This document shows positions 9,882 through 18,128 of a stretch of 64,000 bases of DNA, piece after piece. Each line of letters starts with the position of its first letter. Position 1 is the stretch's first letter. Made by a program: the position numbers and the translations under genes. The stretch is from positions 62,001-126,000 of the forward strand of contig NZ_JOIR01000003.1 in assembly GCF_000720115.1 (NCBI RefSeq), given 5' to 3'. Under the pieces are notes generated by a model. That model was not told where the DNA came from, searched no databases, and saw only the letters and a list, made by a program, of their open reading frames with translations. Source of the stretch: Streptomyces sp. NRRL F-2580. Its GTDB lineage: Bacteria > Actinomycetota > Actinomycetes > Streptomycetales > Streptomycetaceae.

Positions 9882-10145
9882 CCCAGGGCCGCGAGGCCCA
9901 GGGCCTGGGTGCCGATGCCGCAGGCGTTGTCGAGGACGGTGTGCGGTCCGGGGCCCAGCGCGGTGCTGAGGAGGGCGTCGAGGGCCCGGCCCTGCCGGGC
10001 GACGGAGGCGCGCCAATCCGCGTACAGGAGGTCGTAGCGGTCGGCCGGCTCGTCGTAGAACCCGCGCGTGTCCATGGGGGAACGCTACTCGGACAGGTTG
10101 GGACGGGTGTGGCGGGAGTGCGTTTGGGGGCGTCAATCCCGTGCC

Positions 10146-11102
10146 ATGGATGGGGACATGTCACAGCACACAGCAACTGCACCCTTGTCGGGCGGACCGG
10201 TCCTGTCGGAAGAGGTACGCGACGCACTCGCCCGGGGCAAGCCCGTGGTGGCCCTGGAGTCGACGATCCTCGCGCACGGCCTGCCGCGCCCCCGCAACCT
10301 GGCCGTGGGCCTCGAACTGGAGGCGCTGGTCCGCGCGGAGGGTGCGGTTCCGGCGACGGTGGCGGTCGTGGACGGGGTGGCGTACGCGGGCTTGGACAAG
10401 GCGCAGCTGGAGCGGATCGCGGGCGGCGACGGCGTGCGCAAGCTCGGCCACCGGGACCTGGCCCCCGCGCTGGCGACGCGGGCCACCGGGGCGACGACGG
10501 TGTCCGCGACGGCCTTCCTGGCCGCGCGGGCGGGCCTGCGGGTCTTCGCCACGGGCGGGCTGGGCGGCGTACACCGGGAGTGGGCGCAGACGCAGGACGA
10601 GTCGGCGGACCTCGCGCTGCTGGCGCGGACGCGGATCACGGTGGTGTGCGCGGGGGTGAAGTCGATCCTGGACGTGCCGGCCACGCTGCAGCGGCTGGAG
10701 ACGCTGGGGGTCGGGGTCCTCGGGTACGGAACCGACCGCTTCCCGGGGTTCTACCTGGCCGATTCCGGCGAACCGGTGGACTGGACGGTGCACCGGCCCG
10801 AGGAGGTCGCGGCGGTGATGGCCGCTCAGGACGCGCTGGGCGGAGCGGAGTCGGCGCTCTTGGTGGCCAATCCGGTGGCCGAGGCGGAGCAGCTGGACCC
10901 GGAGCTGCACGACCGGGTGCTGGCGGAGGCGCTCGCGGAATGCCGTGAGCGGGGGATCACGGGGCAGGCGGTGACCCCGTTCTTGCTGGGGTTCCTGGTA
11001 CGGGCCACCGATGGCGCCTCCCTGGAGGCCAACCTGGCGGCGGTCCGCGGCAATGTGCGGCTCGGGGCCAGGATCGCGGGAGCCTGGGCGGCGCGGGGAT
11101 GA
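10146..11102 (+). CDS. psuG: Pseudouridine-5'-phosphate glycosidase
   Basis: About 318 residues; ATG at 10146 or 10158 (MSQHTATAPL) are both possible. PsuG cleaves pseudouridine 5'-phosphate to uracil and ribose 5-phosphate. Family hallmarks are VVALESTILAHGLPRPRN near the start, the TGGLGGVHR loop and CAGVKSILDVPATLQRLETLG, containing the catalytic lysine, then GYGTDRFPGFY and the C-terminal ITGQAVTPFLL. Its stop codon overlaps the start of the next gene as ATGA, so it is translationally coupled to a PfkB kinase. This is the classical two-enzyme pseudouridine salvage pair. Confidence 0.95.
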   Translation: MDGDMSQHTATAPLSGGPVLSEEVRDALARGKPVVALESTILAHGLPRPRNLAVGLELEALVRAEGAVPATVAVVDGVAYAGLDKAQLERIAGGDGVRKLGHRDLAPALATRATGATTVSATAFLAARAGLRVFATGGLGGVHREWAQTQDESADLALLARTRITVVCAGVKSILDVPATLQRLETLGVGVLGYGTDRFPGFYLADSGEPVDWTVHRPEEVAAVMAAQDALGGAESALLVANPVAEAEQLDPELHDRVLAEALAECRERGITGQAVTPFLLGFLVRATDGASLEANLAAVRGNVRLGARIAGAWAARG

Positions 11103-11998
11103 CCGCGCCGGGAGCCCTGGTCGTCGTCGGGGACGTGGTGACGGACGTGGTGGCGATACATCCGGAGCCGCTCGCCCCGGCCACGGACACGGCCGCCCGC
11201 ATCCGCACCCTGCCGGGCGGCGCCGGAGCCAACGCCGCCTGCTGGGCGGCCCGTACGGGGACCGCGGAGGTACGCCTCCTCGCGCGGGTGGGCAGCGAGT
11301 CGGCGCGGTGGCACGAACGCGCACTGGTCGACGCGGGGGTGCGGCCGCGGCTGGTGATCGACCCGGAGGAGCCGACCGGGACGGTGGTCGCGCTGGTCGG
11401 GAAGGACGCGGAGCGCACCTTCCTGACCGACAGCGGGGCCTCGCTGCGGCTGTGCCCCGCCGACTGGGCCCCGTCGCTGCTGGACGGGGCGGCCCACCTC
11501 CACCTGTCCGGCTACCTGTTCTTCGCCGACAGCAGCCGGGAGCTCGCCCTGGTCGCGCTGCGGGCGGCCCGGACCCGGGGAGTTCCGGTGAGCGTGGACC
11601 CCGCCTCGGCCGGATTCCTGGCCGCCCTGGGCCCGCGGCGCTTCCTGGACGCGGTGGCGGGGGCGGAGGTCCTGCTGCCCAACGAGGACGAGGCCCGGCT
11701 GCTGGCCGGGCTGCCGGAGCCGGCCGGGGTGGCCCGCGCGGCGGTGGAGCTCAGCCGGCGGACACCACTGGTGGTGGTGACGTTGGGCTCGGCCGGCGCG
11801 CTGGTCGCCGAGGGCGGCCGGATCACCGCCGAGGTCGCCGCCGAGCCGGCCGAAGCGGTGGACTCCACGGGCGCCGGAGACGCCTTCACCGGCGGCTTCC
11901 TCGCAGCCCGCCTCCAGGGCGCGGACCCCACGGAAGCCACCCGAGCCGGCTGCCGCACCGCCGCCCTCTCGGTAACCCGCCCAGGCGGCCGCCCGTAA
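11099..11998 (+). CDS. psuK: PfkB family carbohydrate kinase, probable pseudouridine kinase
   Basis: 299 residues, overlapping psuG by 4 bases. Ribokinase/PfkB fold: N-terminal VVVGDVVTDVVA, the substrate loop GGAGANAACWAAR, and the C-terminal signature DSTGAGDAFTGGFLAA, which includes the anion hole GAGD and catalytic Asp. In psuG operons the PfkB partner phosphorylates pseudouridine to pseudouridine 5'-phosphate, the PsuG substrate; the specificity here is inferred from that coupling. The end is followed by GC-rich repeat copies instead of a gene. Confidence 0.88.
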   Translation: MTAPGALVVVGDVVTDVVAIHPEPLAPATDTAARIRTLPGGAGANAACWAARTGTAEVRLLARVGSESARWHERALVDAGVRPRLVIDPEEPTGTVVALVGKDAERTFLTDSGASLRLCPADWAPSLLDGAAHLHLSGYLFFADSSRELALVALRAARTRGVPVSVDPASAGFLAALGPRRFLDAVAGAEVLLPNEDEARLLAGLPEPAGVARAAVELSRRTPLVVVTLGSAGALVAEGGRITAEVAAEPAEAVDSTGAGDAFTGGFLAARLQGADPTEATRAGCRTAALSVTRPGGRP

Positions 11999-12030
11999 AC
12001 CACTCGCGCCAGCCCCGCCGGCAAGCCCAA

Positions 12031-12073
12031 CCCCGCCGGCGTTTGAGGCGCGGGGTCCGGGGCGCAGCCCCGA
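12031..12073. repeat. REP-like GC-rich element, copy A
   Basis: Carries the core CCCCGCCGGCGTTTGAGG followed by a GGGGTCCGGGGCGCAGCCCC-type palindromic part. The same core recurs at 12137 and, in reverse and slightly diverged, at 61771. Such elements are dispersed between streptomycete genes and may form terminator or mRNA-end hairpins. Confidence 0.75.
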
Positions 12074-12136
12074 TCTCTCAGCCGCACCGGCAACCCCAAC
12101 CGCACCACCCCACTCCGGCCCCGCCGCACCATCCAG

Positions 12137-12187
12137 CCCCGCCGGCGTTTGAGGCGCGGGGGTCCGGGGTCAGCGCCCCGGCAACGG
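12137..12187. repeat. REP-like GC-rich element, copy B
   Basis: Second copy of the CCCCGCCGGCGTTTGAGG core, 106 bases after copy A, followed by a variant tail with GGGGTCAGCGCCCCGG-type pairing. The two copies fill most of the psuK to 12207 gap, where psuK and the kinase-like gene converge. Confidence 0.75.
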
Positions 12188-12206
12188 CGCCGCGCCCGGA
12201 CCCACG

Positions 12207-12860
12207 TCACCGCCCCGGAACCCGCACCCCCGTCCACGCGGGATGCCTGGAATCATCGGCCCGCACCACCACGTCCGCGCCGGCCCCGGGATCCGCCTCC
12301 GCCTCGTACCGCGCGAACGCCGCCACCGTCCACCGCTCCGACTCCTCCGTCCGACGGCCCAGCGCCCCCGGCGACAGCCGGATGTGGACGCTCAGGTCGA
12401 AGGGGAACCACTGCCCGAGCAGCAGCGGACCGTGCACCAGCAACACCCCTCCGGCCGGGAGTTCGGCGTACGGGCTGCGCGTCGCCCGGTCGGTCACCGG
12501 GTCCCACAGGTCCGGCAGCACCCGCCCGGTCCCGCCGGGATCGGTCGGGCCGAACACCTCCCGCCAGAGCGCGGCCGTGTCGTACCAGCCGCCGAGGTAC
12601 GAGTCCACGTCCTGCCGCCCGAACTCGAAGCGGAGGGAGGCGGGCCGCAGGAACCCATCCGTCGCCACCACCAGCACCGCCCGTCCTCGCCTCCGCAACG
12701 CCTCCGCGAGCTCCTCCGCGAGCACGCCGGTCCGGGCGACCGGCGCTCCGTCAATGCCCACCCGCTGCCAACTGCCCTGCTCGGGCAGGTTCTCGGGGTC
12801 GTCGAGGTGACCGGCGAGCCGCTCGGCCATCCGTTGCCATGTGATCGCTTCCCACTTCAC
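12207..12860 (-). CDS. Uridine kinase-like protein with an altered P-loop
   Basis: 217 residues. The overall layout is that of actinobacterial uridine kinase-related P-loop proteins: a leading helix ITWQRMAERLAGHL, then WQRVGIDGAPVARTGVLAEELAEALRRRGRAVLVVATDGF, where the P-loop normally reads GxDGxxxxGKT. Here the P-loop reads GIDGAPVARTG, so the nucleotide-binding lysine and the GK pair are missing. The DGFLRPAS segment and LLVHGPLLLGQWFPFDLSVHIRLS match the later family blocks. It may be a non-catalytic or divergent member; function is not assigned. Convergent with psuK across the repeat-filled gap. Confidence 0.75.
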   Translation of the reverse strand: MKWEAITWQRMAERLAGHLDDPENLPEQGSWQRVGIDGAPVARTGVLAEELAEALRRRGRAVLVVATDGFLRPASLRFEFGRQDVDSYLGGWYDTAALWREVFGPTDPGGTGRVLPDLWDPVTDRATRSPYAELPAGGVLLVHGPLLLGQWFPFDLSVHIRLSPGALGRRTEESERWTVAAFARYEAEADPGAGADVVVRADDSRHPAWTGVRVPGR

Positions 12861-12953
12861 CGGCCCATTGTCAGTGGTGGGACTTAGCGTTTTTCACGAG
12901 GGATCACCGGCGGAAACGGAGCCGGCGGCCCGGCCTTCGGGGAGGGGTTTGTC

Positions 12954-14408
12954 ATGGCTCGGGAGACGACGTATCTGGAGCTGTCGCAGGACGGCGGCGG
13001 GGCGCACAAGTTCTACGAGGTGACCGTCGACGGCACGGCCGTCTCCGTGCGGTACGGACGCATCGGCGCGGACGGCCAGCTGCAGAGCTCCTCGTTCCCG
13101 ACCGCCGAGAAGGCCCGGGCGGCCGCCGCGAAGAAGATCGGCGAGAAGGTCCGCAAGGGGTACGCCCCGGCGGTGCGGGGGCAGCGCGCCGCCCGCTCGG
13201 TGACCCGCCGCCAGGTGACGTCGGCGCCGTCGACGGCGCGGGCGGTGGCCCCGGTGCTGTGGCGTTTCCGCACCGGCTCCTCCGCTTTCGGGATCCACGT
13301 GGACGAGGACCGCTGCTGGGTCGGCAACCAGGCCGGCGACGTCTACACGCTGAGCCACGGCGGTGAGGTGCTGGCCCGGTATTCGCTGCCGGACGGGGTG
13401 AAGTGCCTGGTGGCGGACGAGTTCTGGATATACGCGGGCTGTGACGACGGCACGGTGTACGACCTGTCGTCGAAGGTTCCCTTCGGTGCGTACGACATCG
13501 CGGAGGACGTGGACATCTTCTGGCTCGACATCCGCGAGGGCGTCCTGAACGTCTCGGACCGCAACGGCGGGCTGACGGTCATCGACCACGAGGACGAGTT
13601 CCAGTGGTCGAGGCGCTCGGCCGGCTCCAACGCGTGGATGGTCCGGGCGGACGCGGACGCCGTCTACCACGGGCACAGCAAGGGGGTGACTGCGTACGCG
13701 CCGGACGGCGGCCGGGAGCTGTGGCACACCGCGACCAACGGCTCGGTGCTGTTCGGCTGGCAGGAGGACCACGCGGTGTACGCGGGCACCGGGCGGAACA
13801 CCGTGCAGCGGCTGTCGAAGACGACGGGCGCGGTGGAGGCCACCTACCGGTGCGACGCGGCGGTGTACTCGTGCGCCACCTCGCCGGACGGGCGGCACGT
13901 CTTCGCCGGCGACCTCTCCTCCTCGGTGTACTGCTTCGACGCCGACGGGCAGCGGCTGTGGAAGCTGGGCACGGGCAGTGGGTCCGCGCTGTCCATGCAG
14001 TACCTGGACGAGCGGCTGTACCTGGTCACCACGGACGGCTCGCTGGTCTGCGTGGATGCGAGCGGGCAGGCGATCGCGGCGGCCCAGCAGGGCTCGGTGC
14101 CGGCTCCGGTGGACGTGAAGTCGGCGGCGGCCCTGCCGGTGTTCACCCCGGCCGCGTCGGCCTCTGCGGTGGCGACCGTTTCGATGGCCGTGGTGACCTC
14201 GGAGCCGGCCGGCGGTGTGGTGGTGGAGTGCGTCCAGCAGGGTGGCCGGATGCGGGTGCAGGTGGTGTCGGACGGCTTCGAGCCCTCGTGGAACGTGCAG
14301 TTCCCGCGCGGGATACGGGAGCCGGGCGCCCGGTACGTGGTCGAGGGGCTGCACGCGGCCTCAGGTGGCTTCTACCGGGTCCGCGGAGAAATACGACGGC
14401 TTGTGTGA
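12954..14408 (+). CDS. WGR domain plus beta-propeller protein
   Basis: 484 residues with a GGGGAGGGG site before the ATG. Residues 1-75 are a WGR domain, the small beta fold named for Trp-Gly-Arg, here FYEVTVDGTAVSVRYGRIG with Tyr in the first position. WGR domains occur in PARPs and in stand-alone bacterial proteins and bind nucleic acid ends or phosphate. Residues 95-395 form a series of about seven WD/PQQ-like blades (CWVGNQAGDVYTLSHGG, WIYAGCDDGTVYDLS, VYAGTGRNTVQRLSK, HVFAGDLSSSVYCFD). The last 70 residues form another small beta domain. No catalytic domain is seen, so it is likely a binding or scaffold protein. Its 3' end overlaps a convergent cupin gene by 48 bases. Confidence 0.88.
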   Translation: MARETTYLELSQDGGGAHKFYEVTVDGTAVSVRYGRIGADGQLQSSSFPTAEKARAAAAKKIGEKVRKGYAPAVRGQRAARSVTRRQVTSAPSTARAVAPVLWRFRTGSSAFGIHVDEDRCWVGNQAGDVYTLSHGGEVLARYSLPDGVKCLVADEFWIYAGCDDGTVYDLSSKVPFGAYDIAEDVDIFWLDIREGVLNVSDRNGGLTVIDHEDEFQWSRRSAGSNAWMVRADADAVYHGHSKGVTAYAPDGGRELWHTATNGSVLFGWQEDHAVYAGTGRNTVQRLSKTTGAVEATYRCDAAVYSCATSPDGRHVFAGDLSSSVYCFDADGQRLWKLGTGSGSALSMQYLDERLYLVTTDGSLVCVDASGQAIAAAQQGSVPAPVDVKSAAALPVFTPAASASAVATVSMAVVTSEPAGGVVVECVQQGGRMRVQVVSDGFEPSWNVQFPRGIREPGARYVVEGLHAASGGFYRVRGEIRRLV

Positions 14409-14765
14409 GCGGCAGGCCGCCGGGGTGGCACCGGCGGGGGCCGGCGTGGGTATCGCGAAGGGCGTTCCTTCGGGGAGCGCGGGGGTCACGTACAGCACGA
14501 CCGGTTCGGTGCCGAGGTTGTGGCCCAGGTGGATGTGCCCGATGCCCGCGGGTTCCACGAAGGTGGTCCCGGCCCGATGCACCTCGACGGTGCGGTCGTG
14601 GAGGACCCGGGTCAGGGTCCCCGCCAGCACCACGGCGTCCAGCCGGACCCGGTGGAAGTGCCAGCCGGTGCAGCCGCCGGGCGGGATGACGATCTCCCGG
14701 CCCGACGGGGCCGCGGCACCACGTGCCCTGCCCGGCCGTGCCGTCGTCGCCTGCCGTCCACCCAT
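14361..14765 (-). CDS. Cupin domain protein
   Basis: 134 residues from an ATG at 14765, chosen because GGAGGAGGGCTC lies directly upstream. Cupin motif 1 is PPGGCTGWHFHRVRLDAVVLAGTLTRV, with the His pair of a metal site; motif 2 is FVEPAGIGHIHLGHNLGTEPVVLYV. It is probably a small metal-binding sensor or isomerase-like cupin; substrate unknown. The last 16 codons lie antisense to the end of the WGR gene. Confidence 0.8.
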   Translation of the reverse strand: MGGRQATTARPGRARGAAAPSGREIVIPPGGCTGWHFHRVRLDAVVLAGTLTRVLHDRTVEVHRAGTTFVEPAGIGHIHLGHNLGTEPVVLYVTPALPEGTPFAIPTPAPAGATPAACRSHKPSYFSADPVEAT

Positions 14766-14903
14766 GAGCCCTCCTCCGTGGACCGGCCTCCGGTCCACGG
14801 CCCCACCGTAGAAGGCGTCCCGGTATCGAGGAAGAGTTGGTGAAACATCAACCGCCCCTCGCCACCAGGTGATATGAGGCCCCTACGGCGGTATCACACC
14901 TCT

Positions 14904-15560
14904 ATGAGCCTGGTGGTTTTCGAGTCGCTGAAGCAGATCCACTGCGCCGAGTGCCGACAGGGCCCGCTCCGGCACCTCGTGCGCGAGGCTGGCGTGCCGC
15001 GCTGTCTGGACTGCGCGGATCTGGGACACCTGGTCTACCTGCCGCGCGGGGACGCGGCGCTCACCCGCCGTTCACGTGAGGCCAGTTCGCTCTCGGCCGT
15101 CGTCGTCCGCTTCCACAGGCGCCGCCGTCGGTACGAGCGCCTGGGGCTCCTCGTCGAGGACGCCGCCCTGGCCCGGGCGGAGCGCGACTGTCTCGCGGAC
15201 TCCGAGGCACGGGCGCGCCGGCGGGAGCGCGACCGGCTGCGCCGCGCGGCCGAGGACACCCGGTTCACGGCGGCGTTCGCCGCCGAGATAGTGCGGCTGT
15301 TCCCCGGGTGTCCGGCCGACCGGGCGGTGGCGATCGCCCAGCACGCCTCGGTGCGCGGCAGCGGCCGGGTGGGCCGCACCGCGGCCGGCCGGGCCCTCGA
15401 CGAGTCGGCGGTCTCGGTCGCGGTGCGGGCGGCGGTGCGGCACACCGACACCGAGTACGACGCGCTGCTGATGGCGGGCGTCCCCCGGTTCGCGGCCCGC
15501 GCCCGGCTGGCCGCGCGGATCGACGCCATCCTGGACGGGTGGCGTTCCCTGCCTAGTTGA
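14904..15560 (+). CDS. DUF2293 domain protein
   Basis: About 218 residues from ATG 14904 (MSLVVFESLKQIHCAEC); an upstream in-frame ATG at 14874 is also possible. Two Cys pairs (CAEC, CLDC) in the first 45 residues suggest a small zinc-ribbon. A very Arg-rich helical region follows (residues 60-115), and then the DUF2293 block FAAEIVRLFPGCPADRAVAIAQHASVRGSGRVGRTAAGR, with HTDTEYDALLMAGVPRFAAR after it. The family has no established function; the basic character hints at nucleic-acid contact. Converges with the chaplin gene, overlapping it by 8 bases. Confidence 0.85.
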   Translation: MSLVVFESLKQIHCAECRQGPLRHLVREAGVPRCLDCADLGHLVYLPRGDAALTRRSREASSLSAVVVRFHRRRRRYERLGLLVEDAALARAERDCLADSEARARRRERDRLRRAAEDTRFTAAFAAEIVRLFPGCPADRAVAIAQHASVRGSGRVGRTAAGRALDESAVSVAVRAAVRHTDTEYDALLMAGVPRFAARARLAARIDAILDGWRSLPS

Positions 15561-16266
15561 GGCGGAAGCGACGGTAGAGGAGGACACCGCCGAGCAGGAG
15601 GGCTCCGCTGCCGGGCAGCAGGTATCCGAGGCCGTCGGCCCCGGTGTGGGCGAGGGCCTCGGTGTGCCGCGGCGGTGCGGGCGGGGTGACCGGCCGTTCT
15701 GTGACGGGCGGTTCGGTGACTGGCGGTTCGGTGACGGGCGGTTCGGTGACGGGCGGCTGGGCGGGCTTGCCACCGGTGGGCTCCTCACCGTTGACGGAGG
15801 TGTTGCCGTGCGAGGAGTTGCCGACGCCGACGACGCTCACGGAATTGCCGCTGAGGTTCAGCGGGAGCTCGACGGGAAGCTGCAGGCCGTTGCCGGACAG
15901 CACTCCGGGCGAATCCTTTTCGCGCCCTTCCGCCACTGCCCCTCCCCCGTTTCCCGCTCCCGGTTTCGACGGATGTGATGAGGTCCCCTGCCCGGGATGC
16001 CCGCCACCGCCTCCCGGTGTCTCGTTGGCACAGCGGTTCCCGGCGGCCGAGTTGAGCACGCCGACCACGCTCACGGTGTTCCCGCACACGTTCACCGGGA
16101 CGTGCACGGGCAGCTGCGCCAGATTCCCGGACAGCAGCCCGGGCGAGCCTTCGGCCCGGCCGCCCGCGTCCGCATCGGCGTAGGCGAAGCCGCTCACGCC
16201 CGCGACCGCCAGTCCACCTCCCGCAACCACCGCCGCGATCAAGCCATTCCGACGACTGTGACGCAT
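15553..16266 (-). CDS. Long chaplin with two chaplin domains and a sortase sorting signal
   Basis: 237 residues. Signal peptide about 1-30. Two chaplin domains: residues 42-80 (SPGLLSGNLAQLPVHVPVNVCG..NRCAN, with the usual Cys pair) and residues 117-160 (DSPGVLSGNGLQLPVELPLNLSGNSVSVVG, lacking the cysteines). A four-fold PPVTE repeat spans about 170-190, and the C-terminus has LAHTG, a hydrophobic helix and RRFRLN, a class E sortase signal. Chaplins assemble into the amyloid layer that lets aerial hyphae leave water; long chaplins are anchored to the wall by sortase. AGGGAAACTC precedes the ATG. Expression is normally developmental. Confidence 0.95.
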   Translation of the reverse strand: MRHSRRNGLIAAVVAGGGLAVAGVSGFAYADADAGGRAEGSPGLLSGNLAQLPVHVPVNVCGNTVSVVGVLNSAAGNRCANETPGGGGGHPGQGTSSHPSKPGAGNGGGAVAEGREKDSPGVLSGNGLQLPVELPLNLSGNSVSVVGVGNSSHGNTSVNGEEPTGGKPAQPPVTEPPVTEPPVTEPPVTERPVTPPAPPRHTEALAHTGADGLGYLLPGSGALLLGGVLLYRRFRLN

Positions 16267-16393
16267 GAGTTTCCCTGCTTTCCGGAGGATTCAGCGGGTG
16301 CTGCACCCGCACCGGAGATAACGCGGTAAACCCATTCGGGTTATAGAGGCGATCGGCATTTCACTCCATCGTGTACTGGGTAATGCCTACTTC

Positions 16394-16942
16394 ATGACTG
16401 ATCGCCCGCTGCTCCTCCTCGACGTGGACGGACCGCTCAATCCCTTCCGTTCGCCCCTCGCCGGCCTGCGCGGCTACCGGAGCCACCGGATGCGGCCGGA
16501 CGTCTGGCTCTCCTACCGCGACCCCGATTCGCGCAGCGCCCGGCGCGGTGCGCGGGTCCGCCTCCACCCGTCCCACGGGGCCCGGCTGTTGGCCCTGCCC
16601 TTCGAACTCGCCTGGGCCACCGCCTGGACGCACCAGGCCAACACACTGATCGCCCCGCACATCGGACTCCCCGGCGACCTGTCCGTCATCGACTGGCCGG
16701 AACTCTTCGTCGAGGACCCCGACGGCCTCTCCTGGAAGACCCGCCATCTCGTCGACTGGGCGGCGGGGCGGCCCTTCGCATGGGTCGACGACATGATCAA
16801 CCCGCGCGACCGCGCCTGGGTCGCCGCCCACTACCCGGCCCCCGCCCTCCTCCTGCGCATCCACCCCCGCCACGGTCTGCGGGACCGCGACTTCACCACG
16901 TTGACGGGCTGGGCCGCCGGGCTCAGCCCAGCAGAGCGGTGA
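16394..16942 (+). CDS. HAD-like domain protein
   Basis: 182 residues. The N-terminus LLLLDVDGPLNP is HAD motif I with the nucleophile and acid aspartates. FELAWATAWTHQAN fits motif II with Thr, and FAWVDDMINPRD fits motif IV with the acidic metal-binding pair. It is likely a small phosphatase-like protein without a large cap; substrate unknown. Converges with the SWIM gene, overlapping by 20 bases. Confidence 0.85.
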   Translation: MTDRPLLLLDVDGPLNPFRSPLAGLRGYRSHRMRPDVWLSYRDPDSRSARRGARVRLHPSHGARLLALPFELAWATAWTHQANTLIAPHIGLPGDLSVIDWPELFVEDPDGLSWKTRHLVDWAAGRPFAWVDDMINPRDRAWVAAHYPAPALLLRIHPRHGLRDRDFTTLTGWAAGLSPAER

Positions 16943-18128
16943 CCGGGTCCGCCGAGGGACGGCCCCTGGGCCACCAGTCGTTGTCGCCCAAGCGGTCCTC
17001 GTAGCAGTACCAGAGGCCTTCGCGGCCTAGGCGGAGCTGGCGGGTGCGGATCGTCAGGCGGTTGCGGTCCGGGCGGAAGGAACCCTGGCCCGCGGCGAGC
17101 AGAGCCGGCCGGGCCCGGTCGAAGGGACCCGCCGGCGGGTCCCAGGGCTCCTCCAGGGCGGCCAGTGCCGGGCGGCCGCCCTGGCGCCACGCAGCGGCGG
17201 CCCTGGCGAGCTCGGTGGTGGTACGGCCGGTCGCGCGGGCCAGGTCCCGGTAGAGGGTGCGGGCCGTGCCCGTCAGGCCCGCCGTGGGGTGCGCGGAGGC
17301 GAGCCGGACCGCGTCCTGCCAGAGGTCGAGCCCGGCGATCGGGTCCTCGCCGGTGGTGAGGAGGGCCAGGGCGCGGGCCGCCGCGTCGCAGGCGAGCTGG
17401 TCCAGGGCCAGCGGGTCCGGGGCCGCCGGATCGGCCGGATACGCGGGCGGGAGGCCCGCGGCGGCGGGCGCCGGGAGCGGCGCGGGCAGCGGCGGCAGAC
17501 CGGTGCGCGCGAGCGCCGCCCGGGCCGGCACGCCCGGGAAGTCCGGCGCCGCGTCGGGCTGTTCGCGCGCGGCGTGGGCGGCGTTGCGGCGGGTGAGCTC
17601 GTCGAGGAGCTCCCGCTCGCCCCGGCCGCGCAGGAGCAGCAGGACGAAGGGGTCCTCGTCGAGGAGGCGGGCCGCCCGGTAGCAGAGGGCCGCCGCGTGC
17701 TTGCACGGCGGACGCCCGAAGTCCGGGCAGGAGCAGTGCGGGACGAGCTCGCCCGCGCGAGGCAGGACGCTCTGCGCGAGCGACTGCGGAACCTCCCGCT
17801 CCAGCAGGGCGGCGAGCGCGCCGGGGTCGGCCGCGACCGCCTCCAGGAGCTCGTCCCACTCCGGTTCCGCGAAGGCGGGCAGGGTCAGCTCGGTACGGTA
17901 CGGGCGGGCCCGGCTGCCCCGGACGTACGCCACGATCCGGCCGGGCGTAACGGTCACCGCGTCGACGTGCCCCTCCTCGGCGTACGCTCGGCCCCGGGCC
18001 AGCCGGGCCGCATCGTGCGAGACCTCCTCCAGCGCCGTCACCCAGGCCCGGCCCCACCAGCTCACGGCCGCCGCCCCGGCGGGCACGGTCTCGAAGGTGC
18101 GGCGGCGGTCGTCCCGCGCGGTGATCAT
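16923..18128 (-). CDS. SWIM zinc finger protein
   Basis: 401 residues from the ATG at 18128. It overlaps the end of the SNF2 gene as ATGA, so it is translationally coupled to it. The SWIM finger is [20 protein letters not shown] (CxC...CxH) near residues 143-162; it binds DNA or protein partners. The N-terminal part ([41 protein letters not shown]) is the standard family block. Residues 200-270 are Pro/Ala-rich. In actinobacteria SWIM proteins are commonly encoded beside a SNF2-family helicase and are presumed to work with it; here that partner is damaged. Confidence 0.92.
   Translation of the reverse strand: MITARDDRRRTFETVPAGAAAVSWWGRAWVTALEEVSHDAARLARGRAYAEEGHVDAVTVTPGRIVAYVRGSRARPYRTELTLPAFAEPEWDELLEAVAADPGALAALLEREVPQSLAQSVLPRAGELVPHCSCPDFGRPPCKHAAALCYRAARLLDEDPFVLLLLRGRGERELLDELTRRNAAHAAREQPDAAPDFPGVPARAALARTGLPPLPAPLPAPAAAGLPPAYPADPAAPDPLALDQLACDAAARALALLTTGEDPIAGLDLWQDAVRLASAHPTAGLTGTARTLYRDLARATGRTTTELARAAAAWRQGGRPALAALEEPWDPPAGPFDRARPALLAAGQGSFRPDRNRLTIRTRQLRLGREGLWYCYEDRLGDNDWWPRGRPSADPVTALLG

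Larger units (their letters stand above)
9267..10075 (-). pseudogene. Class I SAM-dependent methyltransferase, frameshifted by small tandem duplications
   Basis: The natural start is the ATG at 10075 (MDTRGFYDEPADRYDLLYAD). This frame carries the start of the Rossmann fold, VLDNACGIGTQALGLAALGHR (SAM-binding GxGxG-like loop), and then stops at 9848 after 75 residues. The rest of the methyltransferase continues in another frame: VTGTDLSPASAARA, DMRALPFPDASFDAVVCADN, RVLRPGGLLLLSTRPYG, through to the stop at 9267. The switch coincides with three tandem copies of an 8-base unit at 9858-9881, and removing one copy restores the frame. A second tandem duplication (10 bases at 9504-9523) plus one apparently missing base near 9482 nearly cancel and insert about three odd residues. 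It is either a true pseudogene, a slipping repeat, or sequence error. Confidence 0.8.

Noticed and set aside
15690..15770. Four tandem repeats of about 15 bases
   Set aside because: They code for the PPVTE repeat of the chaplin and stay in frame.
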